The translations under genes were made by a program, and so were the position numbers. A model generated the notes under the pieces. That model saw only the letters and a list, made by a program, of their open reading frames with translations, was not told where the DNA came from and did not search any database. Shown in pieces: positions 54,492-62,340 of a stretch of DNA of 64,000 nt. Origin of the DNA: Methylorubrum sp. B1-46 (GTDB lineage Bacteria > Pseudomonadota > Alphaproteobacteria > Rhizobiales > Beijerinckiaceae). The DNA lies in assembly GCF_021117295.1 (NCBI RefSeq), contig NZ_CP088247.1, positions 4,975,001 through 5,039,000 of the forward strand, in the 5' to 3' direction. The first letter of the stretch is position 1. Every line of letters begins with the position of its first letter.

Positions 54492-55148
54492 ATGATCACC
54501 GTCCACCATCTGGAGAACAGCCGCTCGCAGCGGGTGCTGTGGCTGCTCGAGGAACTCGGGCTCGACTACACCGTGAAGCGCTACGCGCGCGATCCCGCGA
54601 CGATGCTGGCACCGCGCGCGCTTCGGGCGGTGCATCCGCTGGGCAAGTCGCCGCTGATCGAGATCGACGAGCGGGTGGTGGCGGAGACCGGTGCCATCGT
54701 CGAATGCCTCACCGCCCATGCCGGCGGTGCCCTGACCCCTGCGCCGGGCACGCCGGAGCGGGACCGCTACACCTACTTCCTGCATTACGCGGAGGGTTCG
54801 GCGATGCCGCCGCTCCTGCTCAAGCTCGTGTTCTCGCGGCTCGCACCCGGCAGCCCCGCGCTGCTGCGTCCGCTGGTGCGCGCGATCGCGGAGAAGGTGA
54901 CCGGCGGCTTCGTCGATCCGGAGCTGCGCCGCCACGCCGCCTATTGGGAGAACGAGCTCGCCGAGCGGACGTATTTCTGCGGCGGGGCCTTCACCGCCGC
55001 CGACATCATGATGAGCTTTCCGCTTGAAGCCTTCGCCGCCCGCGGGACGGGCGCGGGGCCGCGGGTGACGGAGTGGCTGGCCCGCATCCACGCGCGGCCC
55101 GCCTATGGGCGCGCGCTGGAGCGGGGCGGGCCCTATGCCTACGCCTGA
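54492..55148 (+). CDS. Glutathione S-transferase family protein
   Basis: A 218-residue GST. The thioredoxin-like N-terminal domain has HHLENSRSQRVLWLLEELGLDY (Ser as likely activating residue), HPLGKSPLIEIDE with the cis-Pro region, and ETGAIVECL. The helical C-terminal domain ends AADIMMSFPLEAF and RIHARPAYGRALERGGPY. It belongs to the bacterial class with the LENSRS N-terminus; the substrate is unknown. It is divergent from modC and interrupts the modB-modC arrangement. Confidence 0.9.
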   Translation: MITVHHLENSRSQRVLWLLEELGLDYTVKRYARDPATMLAPRALRAVHPLGKSPLIEIDERVVAETGAIVECLTAHAGGALTPAPGTPERDRYTYFLHYAEGSAMPPLLLKLVFSRLAPGSPALLRPLVRAIAEKVTGGFVDPELRRHAAYWENELAERTYFCGGAFTAADIMMSFPLEAFAARGTGAGPRVTEWLARIHARPAYGRALERGGPYAYA

Positions 55149-55210
55149 GGCGCGCAGGGCACCGGCCGCACCGAACGGATCCCCGCGGGATCGGCCTCAC
55201 CCGGCCCGGC

Positions 55211-55510
55211 TCAACAGCCGACGCAGATGTCCTTCATGAGAAAGCTGTCCTTGAACTGAAGGCCGAGCTTCTGCTCGGGCTCACCGCGCGTCTGTGAGTC
55301 CAAGGGGCGGGGGCGAGGCATGACCCTTCCCGTCGGGGCCACGTGCGGGGCGGTGATCGTCGTCTCCGGGCCGCCGCCCGTGCCGGTTTGGGCCGGGTGG
55401 TTCATGGCACTCGCCGTCGTGTTCGAGATCAGGCCGATCGATCCGGCGAGTGCGATCTTGGCGAGTGTGATCTTGGCGAGTGTGATCTTGGACAATCTTG
55501 TTCCGCTCAC
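55211..55510 (-). CDS. Small exported protein with LAKIT repeat in its signal region
   Basis: A 99-residue protein from a GTG at 55510 with a strong GGGAGG 6 bp upstream. The N-terminal part (SKITLAKITLAKIALAGSIGLI) contains three near-identical five-residue repeats encoded by repeated DNA, and ends at a likely cleavage site TTASA. The mature part is Pro/Thr-rich and ends MKDICVGC. No family is recognised. Export is inferred from the hydrophobic N terminus. Confidence 0.5.
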   Translation of the reverse strand: MSGTRLSKITLAKITLAKIALAGSIGLISNTTASAMNHPAQTGTGGGPETTITAPHVAPTGRVMPRPRPLDSQTRGEPEQKLGLQFKDSFLMKDICVGC

Positions 55511-55608
55511 GCTTCGCCTCCCTTGTCGATGTGTGGTTTGTTTTCCGGAATTGTGCGCGATGTCTGATGCGGTCGCGTCTTCCGCCGATGGGATCCCGAA
55601 CCGTGCTG

Positions 55609-55869
55609 TCAGCGGGTTCCGGGCAGATAGCAGATCAACGGGTTTGCTCGGCCGCCGCCACTTTGATGGCTCTTCGCGTGGCCGATGGAGCCGGTCATAT
55701 CCTGCGTCGGGTTTCCGCCGGGACGTTTCACGACGATGTCGCAAGCGGTCCGGTTGGGATCGCCGGGGCCCTGGAGATCCAGCGTGCGCCGGGCCGCCGC
55801 CGATGTCGGCAGCAGGACAGGTGCGACGGCCACGAGCAGGGTCAGGGCATAAATCCATCCGCGAGGCAA
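55609..55869 (-). CDS. Small secreted protein
   Basis: An 86-residue protein from a TTG at 55869 (AGGAG 6 bp upstream), beginning with a good signal peptide (PRGWIYALTLLVAVAPVLLP, cleavage after SAAA). The mature part has two cysteines (TACDIV, LICYLPG) and a DLQGPGDPNRTACDIVV stretch. An in-frame ATG at 55902 is the alternative start. It lies 98 bp upstream of the other small exported protein, on the same strand. Confidence 0.5.
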   Translation of the reverse strand: MPRGWIYALTLLVAVAPVLLPTSAAARRTLDLQGPGDPNRTACDIVVKRPGGNPTQDMTGSIGHAKSHQSGGGRANPLICYLPGTR

Positions 55870-56319
55870 AGAATGTCTCCTGAATTGCAGGGCATAGCCC
55901 ATGCATAAGTCATATTGCTGAAATATACGTCTGGTTTTTCTCTCCAAGTGCGAAAGAACACATCCGAACAAGTGCGATAAAATTGCGCATAGTTTAAAAT
56001 TTAATCGGGATTAAATCTCTTCATCAATCATTGTAATCGATAAGTGTGTTGGATTGTCTCGGAAGGATGGCTGCCGGTGCTCGGGCGCGGAGGGGCGGCG
56101 CGGGAGCTCACTCTTCGGTCCTGCTTCAGGCCGGTGGATCGTTTCGGATCGATCTCACGCCGTCATCGCGCGGCGAGACCGAACCGATGACCGGCCGCGG
56201 TATGACGGAAACAGGAAGCGCGCCGATCGGGCGGAGGTCGGATCACACGGTGTGGTGCGCGCCGGGAAGCTTCGATGCCTTGCCGGGAAGAGGGCGGCCC
56301 TTCGATGGCAGGCTGCCGC
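55870..56319. other. Intergenic region beside modB
   Basis: About 450 bp. The segment 55930-56050 is AT-rich and is probably the promoter region for the small secreted protein genes. The right part is GC-rich; the frames there lack ribosome binding sites and recognisable motifs. I see no structured element. Confidence 0.4.
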
Positions 56320-57033
56320 TCAGCGCCCTGCCCCGATACGCCGGCTCATGCGCCGCGCCAGCGCCTCCGAGGCCACGAGCGCCACCATCGAGACTGCGAC
56401 CGAGATCAGCGTGAGGCGTAGCGCCCCCGCCTCCCCGCCCGGCACCTGGGTAAGCGTATAGATCGCCGACGGCAGGGTCTGGGTCTCGCCGGGGATGTTG
56501 GAGACGAAGGTGATGGTCGCGCCGAACTCGCCCATCGCCTTGGCGAAGGCGAGCATTGCACCCGCGAGGATGCCGGGCAGGCTCAGCGGCAGGGTCACGC
56601 TCAGGAACACCAGCGGCGGCGCGGCGCCCAGCGTTGCCGCCGCCTGTTCAAGGCGCCGGTCCACCGCCTCGATCGACAGGCGCATCGCCCGCACCATCAG
56701 CGGGAAGCCCATCACCGCGCAGGCGAGCGCCGCGCCGGTCCAGCGGAACGAGAAGACGATGCCGATCTCGGCGAGCCACGCCCCGAACACGCCGCGCCGG
56801 CCGAAGGCGAGCAGCAGCAGGTAGCCCGTCACCACCGGCGGCAAGATCAGCGGAAGGTGGACGAGGCCGTCGAGCAGGGCGTGACCGGGAAAGCGCCGCC
56901 GCGCCAGCAGCCACGCCGCCAGCAGGCCCAGCGGCAGGCTCGCCAGCGTCGCCACCGTGGCGACGCGCAGGGACAACAGCAGCGCCGTCGTCTCGTCGGG
57001 GCTGAGGCCGAGCCAGTCCGAAGGGCCGCTCAC
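56320..57033 (-). CDS. modB: Molybdate ABC transporter permease
   Basis: A 237-residue inner-membrane permease with five predicted helices (about 15-40, 50-75, 85-110, 150-170, 205-225). It has the ModB/CysT-type EAA loop AMRLSIEAVDRRLEQAAATLGAAPPLVF and FAKAMGEFGATITFVSNIPGETQTLP. It forms the channel for molybdate with ModC. The GTG at 57033 follows GGGAGGG; it is preferred because upstream in-frame codons lie in the adjacent palindromic repeat. Confidence 0.92.
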   Translation of the reverse strand: MSGPSDWLGLSPDETTALLLSLRVATVATLASLPLGLLAAWLLARRRFPGHALLDGLVHLPLILPPVVTGYLLLLAFGRRGVFGAWLAEIGIVFSFRWTGAALACAVMGFPLMVRAMRLSIEAVDRRLEQAAATLGAAPPLVFLSVTLPLSLPGILAGAMLAFAKAMGEFGATITFVSNIPGETQTLPSAIYTLTQVPGGEAGALRLTLISVAVSMVALVASEALARRMSRRIGAGR

Positions 57034-57075
57034 GGTGCCCTCCCCGGACGGGCCGGCGGGGCAGGCGCGACTAGA

Positions 57076-57171
57076 GCGTCGTCCCGAAAGGTGGCCGCCG
57101 GCTTCCGGAAAAAGACGATGCAAAAGCAAGAGGCGAGAGCATCGTGGTGGATCCGATATCCAGCACGATGC
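57076..57171. repeat. Paired palindromic repeats upstream of modB
   Basis: The 46-nt element at 57076-57121 is followed by a second palindrome at 57139-57171 with arms GCATCGTGGTGGAT and ATCCAGCACGATGC. It fills most of the gap where modA or the modB promoter would be expected. Confidence 0.88.
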
Positions 57172-57216
57172 TTTCGCCGGGCACGACCATCCGGCCGCAC
57201 CCTCACGGGCCCCGCC

Positions 57217-57459
57217 TCACAATCCGGCGGCGGCCTTGAGGGCGGCGTTGATGCGGTCCTGCCAGCCGGGGCCGTCCTTCTGGAAATGCTCCAGCACGGC
57301 CCGGTCGATGCGGAGCGACACGGTCTCGCGCGTGCCGGGGATCACCGGCGCCCTGGGCGCCTCCGGCGCGGCCTCGGGGGCCTTTCGCGTCACGGCACGG
57401 AAGGCGGCCTCGGCCGCTTGGCGCGGGTCGCTCGGGCGGCGGGTGCGGTCGATCGCCAT
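57217..57459 (-). CDS. BrnA-like antitoxin domain protein without BrnT partner
   Basis: An 80-residue protein. The C-terminal half TVSLRIDRAVLEHFQKDGPGWQDRINAALKAA is the ribbon-helix-helix region of BrnA-type antitoxins, which normally pair with a BrnT RNase encoded just upstream. No BrnT-like gene is adjacent; the next gene on the same strand, 5 bp upstream, encodes a coiled-coil protein. It may be a solitary regulator. Confidence 0.75.
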   Translation of the reverse strand: MAIDRTRRPSDPRQAAEAAFRAVTRKAPEAAPEAPRAPVIPGTRETVSLRIDRAVLEHFQKDGPGWQDRINAALKAAAGL

Positions 57460-57464
57460 CGGGC

Positions 57465-57698
57465 TCAGGCCGTCGCCTTCTTGCGGCCGCGCTTGGGCGC
57501 AGGCGGGTTGGCGGCCCGCTCCGCGGCCTCCTCGGCTTCCTTGGCGAGGCGCAGGGCCCGCAGGCGCACGGTGCGCTCGTCCACGGCTTTGACCGCGGCC
57601 AGATGCTCGGCCATCGCCTGCTGTCCCTCGCGGGCCATGCGCTCGGCCCGCTCGGCGCGCTCCGCGGCGCGGGTCTTGGCGTCGATGTCGTCGCTCAT
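57465..57698 (-). CDS. Small Ala/Glu-rich coiled-coil protein
   Basis: A 77-residue, highly helical protein (DAKTRAAERAERAERMAREG, LRLAKEAEEAAERAA) with a basic tail PKRGRKKATA. There is no known domain. It is 5 bp upstream of the BrnA-like gene and probably co-transcribed. Its tail suggests nucleic-acid contact; this is inference. Confidence 0.6.
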   Translation of the reverse strand: MSDDIDAKTRAAERAERAERMAREGQQAMAEHLAAVKAVDERTVRLRALRLAKEAEEAAERAANPPAPKRGRKKATA

Positions 57699-57942
57699 GA
57701 AAAATCTTTCGACGAGAACTCGCGCCGCATGAAATCCCGGCGGCGGCGCGCGGCGTCCCGACGCGGACAGGATCGGGCGTGGGACGGCAGAAGAACCCCG
57801 AGCGGGATCGTCAGGGATTCCTGCCTTAAGACTTAGCACGAAAGCGCCGGCAAAGACCAATTCAGCCCGAGCGGGGCAGGTTTTCCCCCGGTCTTCGCGG
57901 CAGGCTCCGGCAATCGAGGGGGCGGCCGCGGCCTGCTTCCGC

Positions 57943-58161
57943 TCAATCCCGGTCGGCGCGCCGCAGGGACCAGTGCAGGACGCCCTGCGCATCGACGAGC
58001 CACAGGGCGTTCGCCCGCTCGTCCTTGGTCGAGAGATCCTGCATGTTGGCGAGGCGGACGGCGTCGGCGGGATTGTCGGCCGTGATCGCCTCCTCGAACA
58101 GCGTCGGCCCGATCTGGCCATCGGCCGCGCGGTGGGCGCCCCTGAGCACGAAAACCGGCAT
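57943..58161 (-). CDS. Small hypothetical protein
   Basis: A 72-residue protein, MPVFVLRGAHRAADGQIGP, with an ALWLVDAQGVLHWSLRR end. It is unrecognised. The start at 58161 is preferred to one 60 bp upstream because it begins at an ordered strand-like segment. Confidence 0.5.
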   Translation of the reverse strand: MPVFVLRGAHRAADGQIGPTLFEEAITADNPADAVRLANMQDLSTKDERANALWLVDAQGVLHWSLRRADRD

Positions 58162-58270
58162 GCCTGCCCCCCAGCATCCTCTCGATCGACGCTGCATAGC
58201 CTCGGCTGCCCCGTCGGTCACGATGAATCGATGTACGGACCGGACCCGTGCCTGCGGCGCCGGCCTGCGG

Positions 58271-58783
58271 TTAGGAGGCAGCCGGCTCGGTGCTGCGCTT
58301 CCCCTCTAGGCGGGCGAGGGCGGCGGTGGCCTGACAGGCCAGGGCTTCGAGGCGCGCCACCGTGGCGGTGTCGAGCCAGACCATGGCGCACCAGTAGGCG
58401 CCGAGCGCGGCCACCGGCTCGGGCGTGCCGATCGGAACCATCACGAGGCTTCGGATCGCCTTGTAGGCGTAGGCGTCGCTCGGGATGCGGGGATCGATGC
58501 CGATGTCCGGGATGACGGCCGTCTCCCGGTTCTGCATCGCCCAGCCCGAGATGCAGGCATCGAGCGAGAATCGGGATCCCTTCCACAGCGGCTCGATCGC
58601 GTCCTCGGCGACGTAGGCGCAGACGTCATTCTCGCGCAGCACGACGGCAATCCCGTCGGAGCCCGCGATCCGACGCCCCGTCCGCTCAAGGATGGACACG
58701 ACGTCGTCGAGAGAGCTGGCCTCGGCCATGAGCTCGGCGGTCCGCATCAGGTGCGGGTCGGCCCGGGAACGCTCATCAAACAT
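58271..58783 (-). CDS. GAF-domain protein
   Basis: A 170-residue single GAF domain (about 20-155): LDDVVSILERTGRRIAGSDGIAVVLREND, then FSLDACISGWAMQNRETAVIPDIGIDPRIPSDAY and RSLVMVPIGTPEPVAALGAYW. It contains a cysteine in DACISGW, where bacteriophytochrome-like or redox GAF domains keep a conserved residue. There is no output domain; it probably interacts with a kinase encoded elsewhere. Confidence 0.85.
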   Translation of the reverse strand: MFDERSRADPHLMRTAELMAEASSLDDVVSILERTGRRIAGSDGIAVVLRENDVCAYVAEDAIEPLWKGSRFSLDACISGWAMQNRETAVIPDIGIDPRIPSDAYAYKAIRSLVMVPIGTPEPVAALGAYWCAMVWLDTATVARLEALACQATAALARLEGKRSTEPAAS

Positions 58784-58895
58784 GAATGCAGCGTAAGGGT
58801 TTTGTCATGCCGCGTACAGGCGGCCCTCCGCGGTCGCGCACCGTTCCGAGCCCGGTTCGGGCGGCCGAGAGGGCGGCCATCGCCGCCGTATTGGT

Positions 58896-60236
58896 TCAGG
58901 AACGGGTCGGAAGCCGGGGCGAGCGCCCCCAGCGGGCGAGCGCGGGACGCGCCGAGCGCGATGGCCGCCAAGCCGCGATCACGAGGTAGATGAGGGAGGC
59001 CAAGTGCCCGGCTCCCACCGCCGCCGCCGCGCCGCTGACGCCGCTGACGCGCATCAGCGGGACCACCACGGCGAGCGATACGACCATGCTCACGCAGAGC
59101 GACTCGAACAGCACTCGGGTGTTCTGCTTGGCGCGGAAGTAATTCGCGGTGAGGTCCCGAGCCAGGACGATCACGACACTGACCGAGAGGATGCGCAGGC
59201 AGGTCGCGTAGGCCGCGTACTCCGCCCCGAAGATCAGCCGCAGCCACATCTCGCCGGGAACGGCGAGAAGGGCCAGGATCGCGACGATCGGCACGCCGAG
59301 CCTCACGCCCGTGCGCAGCAGGTACGACCGAAGGGCCGCCTCTCCGCCCTCCGCATGGGCGCGCGCCGCGGCCACCGGCAACACGTTCTCCGTGGCGGCC
59401 AGCAGCAGCAGCACCGTTCCGACGAGGTATTGCGCCGCCCGCAGGCCGCCGAGTTCCTCCAGGCCGAGGGTCGAGCCGGCCATCAGCCAGATGAGCTGTT
59501 CCTGCACGAAGGTGACGAAGACGATGGGCAGGAGCCAGCGCGCGAGCGGGATGTGACGCCGCGTGACGGTGCCGGCCTGGATGCAGCCGGGCCGGCGCAG
59601 GATCGGCCGTCCGAACGCGACGACGAACGGCAGACAGGTGGCGAACGCGGTCGCGGCGAGCAGCCAGACGAAGCCGTTGCCGCCGACGATGTCGTGCCTC
59701 AGCCAGATCAGCAGGGCGACGAGGGGAAAGCTCGCGGCCCGGGCGGAATCCATGATCAGGGCCTGCACGCCCCGGCCCTTGGCAAACAGCAGGCGGCGCA
59801 GGGTGAACTGGAGGTTCTGCGCCAGCATCAGGGCGCAGGCCGCGAGCAGCGTTTCGCCCGACATCCCGGCAATCAGGAGGGCGCCCACCACGAAGACGGC
59901 GCCGGGCAGGCAGAGCAGGAAGGCGCCCGCGAGGATGGTCGCGCCGTAGGCCGCCGAGACGCCGCTAAGGGCGCCGACGAGCGTCATCATCGGCGCGGTG
60001 ATGAGCGCGTTGTGCAGGGCCTGGGCGAAGCCGAGCACGATCAGGATCATCGCGAAATGCCCGAACTCGGCGATCCCGAGCAGCCGGGCGGCGGCGATGC
60101 CGCTCACGAAGCCGAAACCGCTGACGACGCCCTGGTCGGCCAGGGCGACGAGCGCGGCCGGCGGATGCCGGACGAGGCCGGCGGCACGCCGGATGAAGCC
60201 GGTGGGCCGGGAGGACGCGGTCGGGGCGTCGGTCAT
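58896..60236 (-). CDS. Oligosaccharide flippase-like membrane protein
   Basis: A 446-residue protein with about 12-14 transmembrane helices of the MATE/PST (Wzx-like) plan. It begins with GFIRRAAGLVRHP, then the helix GVVSGFGFVSGIAAARLLGIAEFGHF, and has a long loop near 250 (RRHIPLARWLLPIVFVTFVQEQLIW). It probably translocates lipid-linked saccharides across the inner membrane. The FemAB/GNAT-like gene starts 25 bp upstream on the same strand. Confidence 0.82.
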   Translation of the reverse strand: MTDAPTASSRPTGFIRRAAGLVRHPPAALVALADQGVVSGFGFVSGIAAARLLGIAEFGHFAMILIVLGFAQALHNALITAPMMTLVGALSGVSAAYGATILAGAFLLCLPGAVFVVGALLIAGMSGETLLAACALMLAQNLQFTLRRLLFAKGRGVQALIMDSARAASFPLVALLIWLRHDIVGGNGFVWLLAATAFATCLPFVVAFGRPILRRPGCIQAGTVTRRHIPLARWLLPIVFVTFVQEQLIWLMAGSTLGLEELGGLRAAQYLVGTVLLLLAATENVLPVAAARAHAEGGEAALRSYLLRTGVRLGVPIVAILALLAVPGEMWLRLIFGAEYAAYATCLRILSVSVVIVLARDLTANYFRAKQNTRVLFESLCVSMVVSLAVVVPLMRVSGVSGAAAAVGAGHLASLIYLVIAAWRPSRSARPALARWGRSPRLPTRS

Positions 60237-60261
60237 CGCCGATCTCCTGCGCCTGGCCCCG

Positions 60262-61260
60262 TCATCGCGTGGCCAGGACGGCTGTCGCGGCGCGGCGCAG
60301 CAACCGGGTCCGGCTGTAGAGCCAGAGCGGGTTGGCCGCGACGACGTTGCGGCTGACCCCGCGCTTGAACTCGTAGACGCCCGGATTGCCGGCCGGGTCG
60401 ATGCCGCCGAGATCGAGCACCGAAGCGCCCTCGCGCCGGGCCCGCTCGATCAGCCGCCACAGCGCGAGACGGCCGGCCCCGGTCGCCTTCGCCCGCGCGT
60501 TCGAGGCGACGTAGAAGTCCGTCCAGCGATTCGCCGTCCGGTGGACGATCCGCACCAGGATCGGTTCGTTCCGCTCGCGCATCTCGAGGAGGAGAAGGTT
60601 CGGGTCGTTGGCGGCCAGATCGCGGAAGGCCTCGGTGTCGAGGCTGTTGCGGAAGCCCTTGCGCCGTTTCAGGGCGGCATAGAGGCGGCTGAAGGTCTCG
60701 AAGGCGGCCAGCCGCTCCGCCGGGCCGGTCGGATACGCGGTCGCGAGGTCGGGATTGCTCTCGGCGGTCCTGAGCTCCTCGCGCCAGCGGCCCTCCATGC
60801 GGGCGCGGATCTGATCCAAGTCTCGGGTGAGATCGAGTTCGAGCGTATGCGTCCGCGTGGTCACGACCGGCGCAAATCCGTGGCTGAGCAGGGCCAGCAA
60901 TGCGGCCTGCGACTGGAGCTGCTGATAGTTCACGCCGAGCAGATCGAAACGCCCGAGGTCGAGATGATCGAGGAGAACGCGGAACACAGCGTCCGCCCGC
61001 CTCTCTCCGAGCGGTGTCAGAATCGGGCAGCCCTGTGCCAGCACGATGTGGCCGAGCGCGCGGCGGCGGCGCTGCACCTGCGCGTAGGCGAGCGCCTGCC
61101 CGTCGCCGGCGCGGATCGAGAGCCGCCGCACATCCCAGCCGATGCGGCGCTTGTACTCGCCCCAACGGCGCGACGCGTAGATGTTGGCACTGGGCTGCTG
61201 CCAGATTGCCGTGTCCCATTCGGGATCGTCCGTCACATCGACGACCGTCGCCTGCCCCAC
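60262..61260 (-). CDS. FemAB/GNAT-like acyltransferase, surface-polysaccharide type
   Basis: A 332-residue protein with the double-GNAT (FemX/CelD-like) fold. Features are NIYASRRWGEYKRRIGWDVRRLS at the start, LAYAQVQRRRRALGHIVLAQGCPIL, EELRTAESN, and a C-terminal GRLALWRLIERARREGASVLDLGGIDPAGNPGVYEFKRGV, the usual peptidoglycan-bridge or exopolysaccharide-associated ending. The acyl donor is unknown. It uses a GTG start and pairs with the flippase, divergent from the deacetylase/GT4 genes. Confidence 0.78.
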   Translation of the reverse strand: MGQATVVDVTDDPEWDTAIWQQPSANIYASRRWGEYKRRIGWDVRRLSIRAGDGQALAYAQVQRRRRALGHIVLAQGCPILTPLGERRADAVFRVLLDHLDLGRFDLLGVNYQQLQSQAALLALLSHGFAPVVTTRTHTLELDLTRDLDQIRARMEGRWREELRTAESNPDLATAYPTGPAERLAAFETFSRLYAALKRRKGFRNSLDTEAFRDLAANDPNLLLLEMRERNEPILVRIVHRTANRWTDFYVASNARAKATGAGRLALWRLIERARREGASVLDLGGIDPAGNPGVYEFKRGVSRNVVAANPLWLYSRTRLLRRAATAVLATR

Positions 61261-61463
61261 CCTGATGCCCCTCGCGTGCCGGAATTTCCCAGATCGGGAC
61301 GATCCATGGCCTGCCCCGTGCTGCGGAGCAAGCGACGAGCCATGCTGACCTTATCAATAGTGAAACTAAGTGGGCAGATTAACCACGGTATTTGGGGGAG
61401 ATTTATACAGGTGCTGTCAGAACATTTTCGTGATAGGCGCGTGCTTCGCAGGACGGAGCCGGG

Positions 61464-62318
61464 ATGAAACACTGGGTCAAGACGACGTTGCGCCGGGTAC
61501 CGGCTCTGCGTGCGCTCGCCCTGCGCGGCACGGCCCTGTTCACATCCCTGGCCCATGCGGAGCCTGGCCTTTACACCCTGTGCTACCATCAGGTGCCGGA
61601 AGCCGAGCAGGATCACTTCGCCGCGCAACTGCGCCATCTCGGCCGGCACGGCGACTTCATCGATGCCGACAGCGCAGCCGACCGTCTCGCCGCGGGATGG
61701 CCAGCCGGTGAGCGCGCCTTCCTGATCACCTTCGACGACGGCTACGCCGACACCTTCGAGGTGGCGCGGCCGGTTCTGAAAGCCCTGGGCGTTCCCGGCA
61801 TCGTCTTCCTCGTCAGCGACTGGATCGATGCGCCGCCCTCGACCCCGCCCGGTCTCGATCGGGTGACGTCCCTGGCCCCGAGCGGACGCCTCTACATGAA
61901 CCGGGCCGAGGTGGCGGCCTGGTGCGCCGACGGCCTCGACATCGGATCGCACACCGCCACCCATCACCGCCTGAGCCGGCTCGGCCGCGATCGGGTTGCC
62001 GACGAGATCGCCCGCTCGCGGTGCGAACTGGCCGCCCTCACCGGCCGGGAGATCCACCATTTCGCATGCCCCTGGGGCGTGGCCGGCCACGATTTCGACC
62101 CGGCCCTCGATCCGGCGCTCGCGCTGGAGGGCGGCTACCGGACGTTCTTCACCACCCGGCGCGGTCGGGCGCTCGGTGCCGCCGATCTTCCCCTGCTGCC
62201 CCGCCACGTGGTCGAGCCGCATTGGCCGATCTCGCATTTCGAGGCCCTGATGGGCGGTCGCAAGACGGGATGGCGGGCGACGGGGCCGGCACAGCGAAGA
62301 GCGGCAGGAACGGCTTGA
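61464..62318 (+). CDS. Polysaccharide deacetylase (carbohydrate esterase 4)
   Basis: A 284-residue NodB-fold deacetylase: LCYHQVPE near the start, AFLITFDDGYADTF with the metal-binding Asp pair near 90, and DIGSHTATHHRLSRL (two His ligands). It removes acetyl groups from a polymer or lipid-linked sugar. It is followed after 22 bp by a glycosyltransferase gene and divergent from the FemAB-like and flippase pair, so it probably belongs to one surface-glycan cluster. Confidence 0.88.
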   Translation: MKHWVKTTLRRVPALRALALRGTALFTSLAHAEPGLYTLCYHQVPEAEQDHFAAQLRHLGRHGDFIDADSAADRLAAGWPAGERAFLITFDDGYADTFEVARPVLKALGVPGIVFLVSDWIDAPPSTPPGLDRVTSLAPSGRLYMNRAEVAAWCADGLDIGSHTATHHRLSRLGRDRVADEIARSRCELAALTGREIHHFACPWGVAGHDFDPALDPALALEGGYRTFFTTRRGRALGAADLPLLPRHVVEPHWPISHFEALMGGRKTGWRATGPAQRRAAGTA

Positions 62319-62340
62319 GAAGATTTCGGAGCTATCGCTG

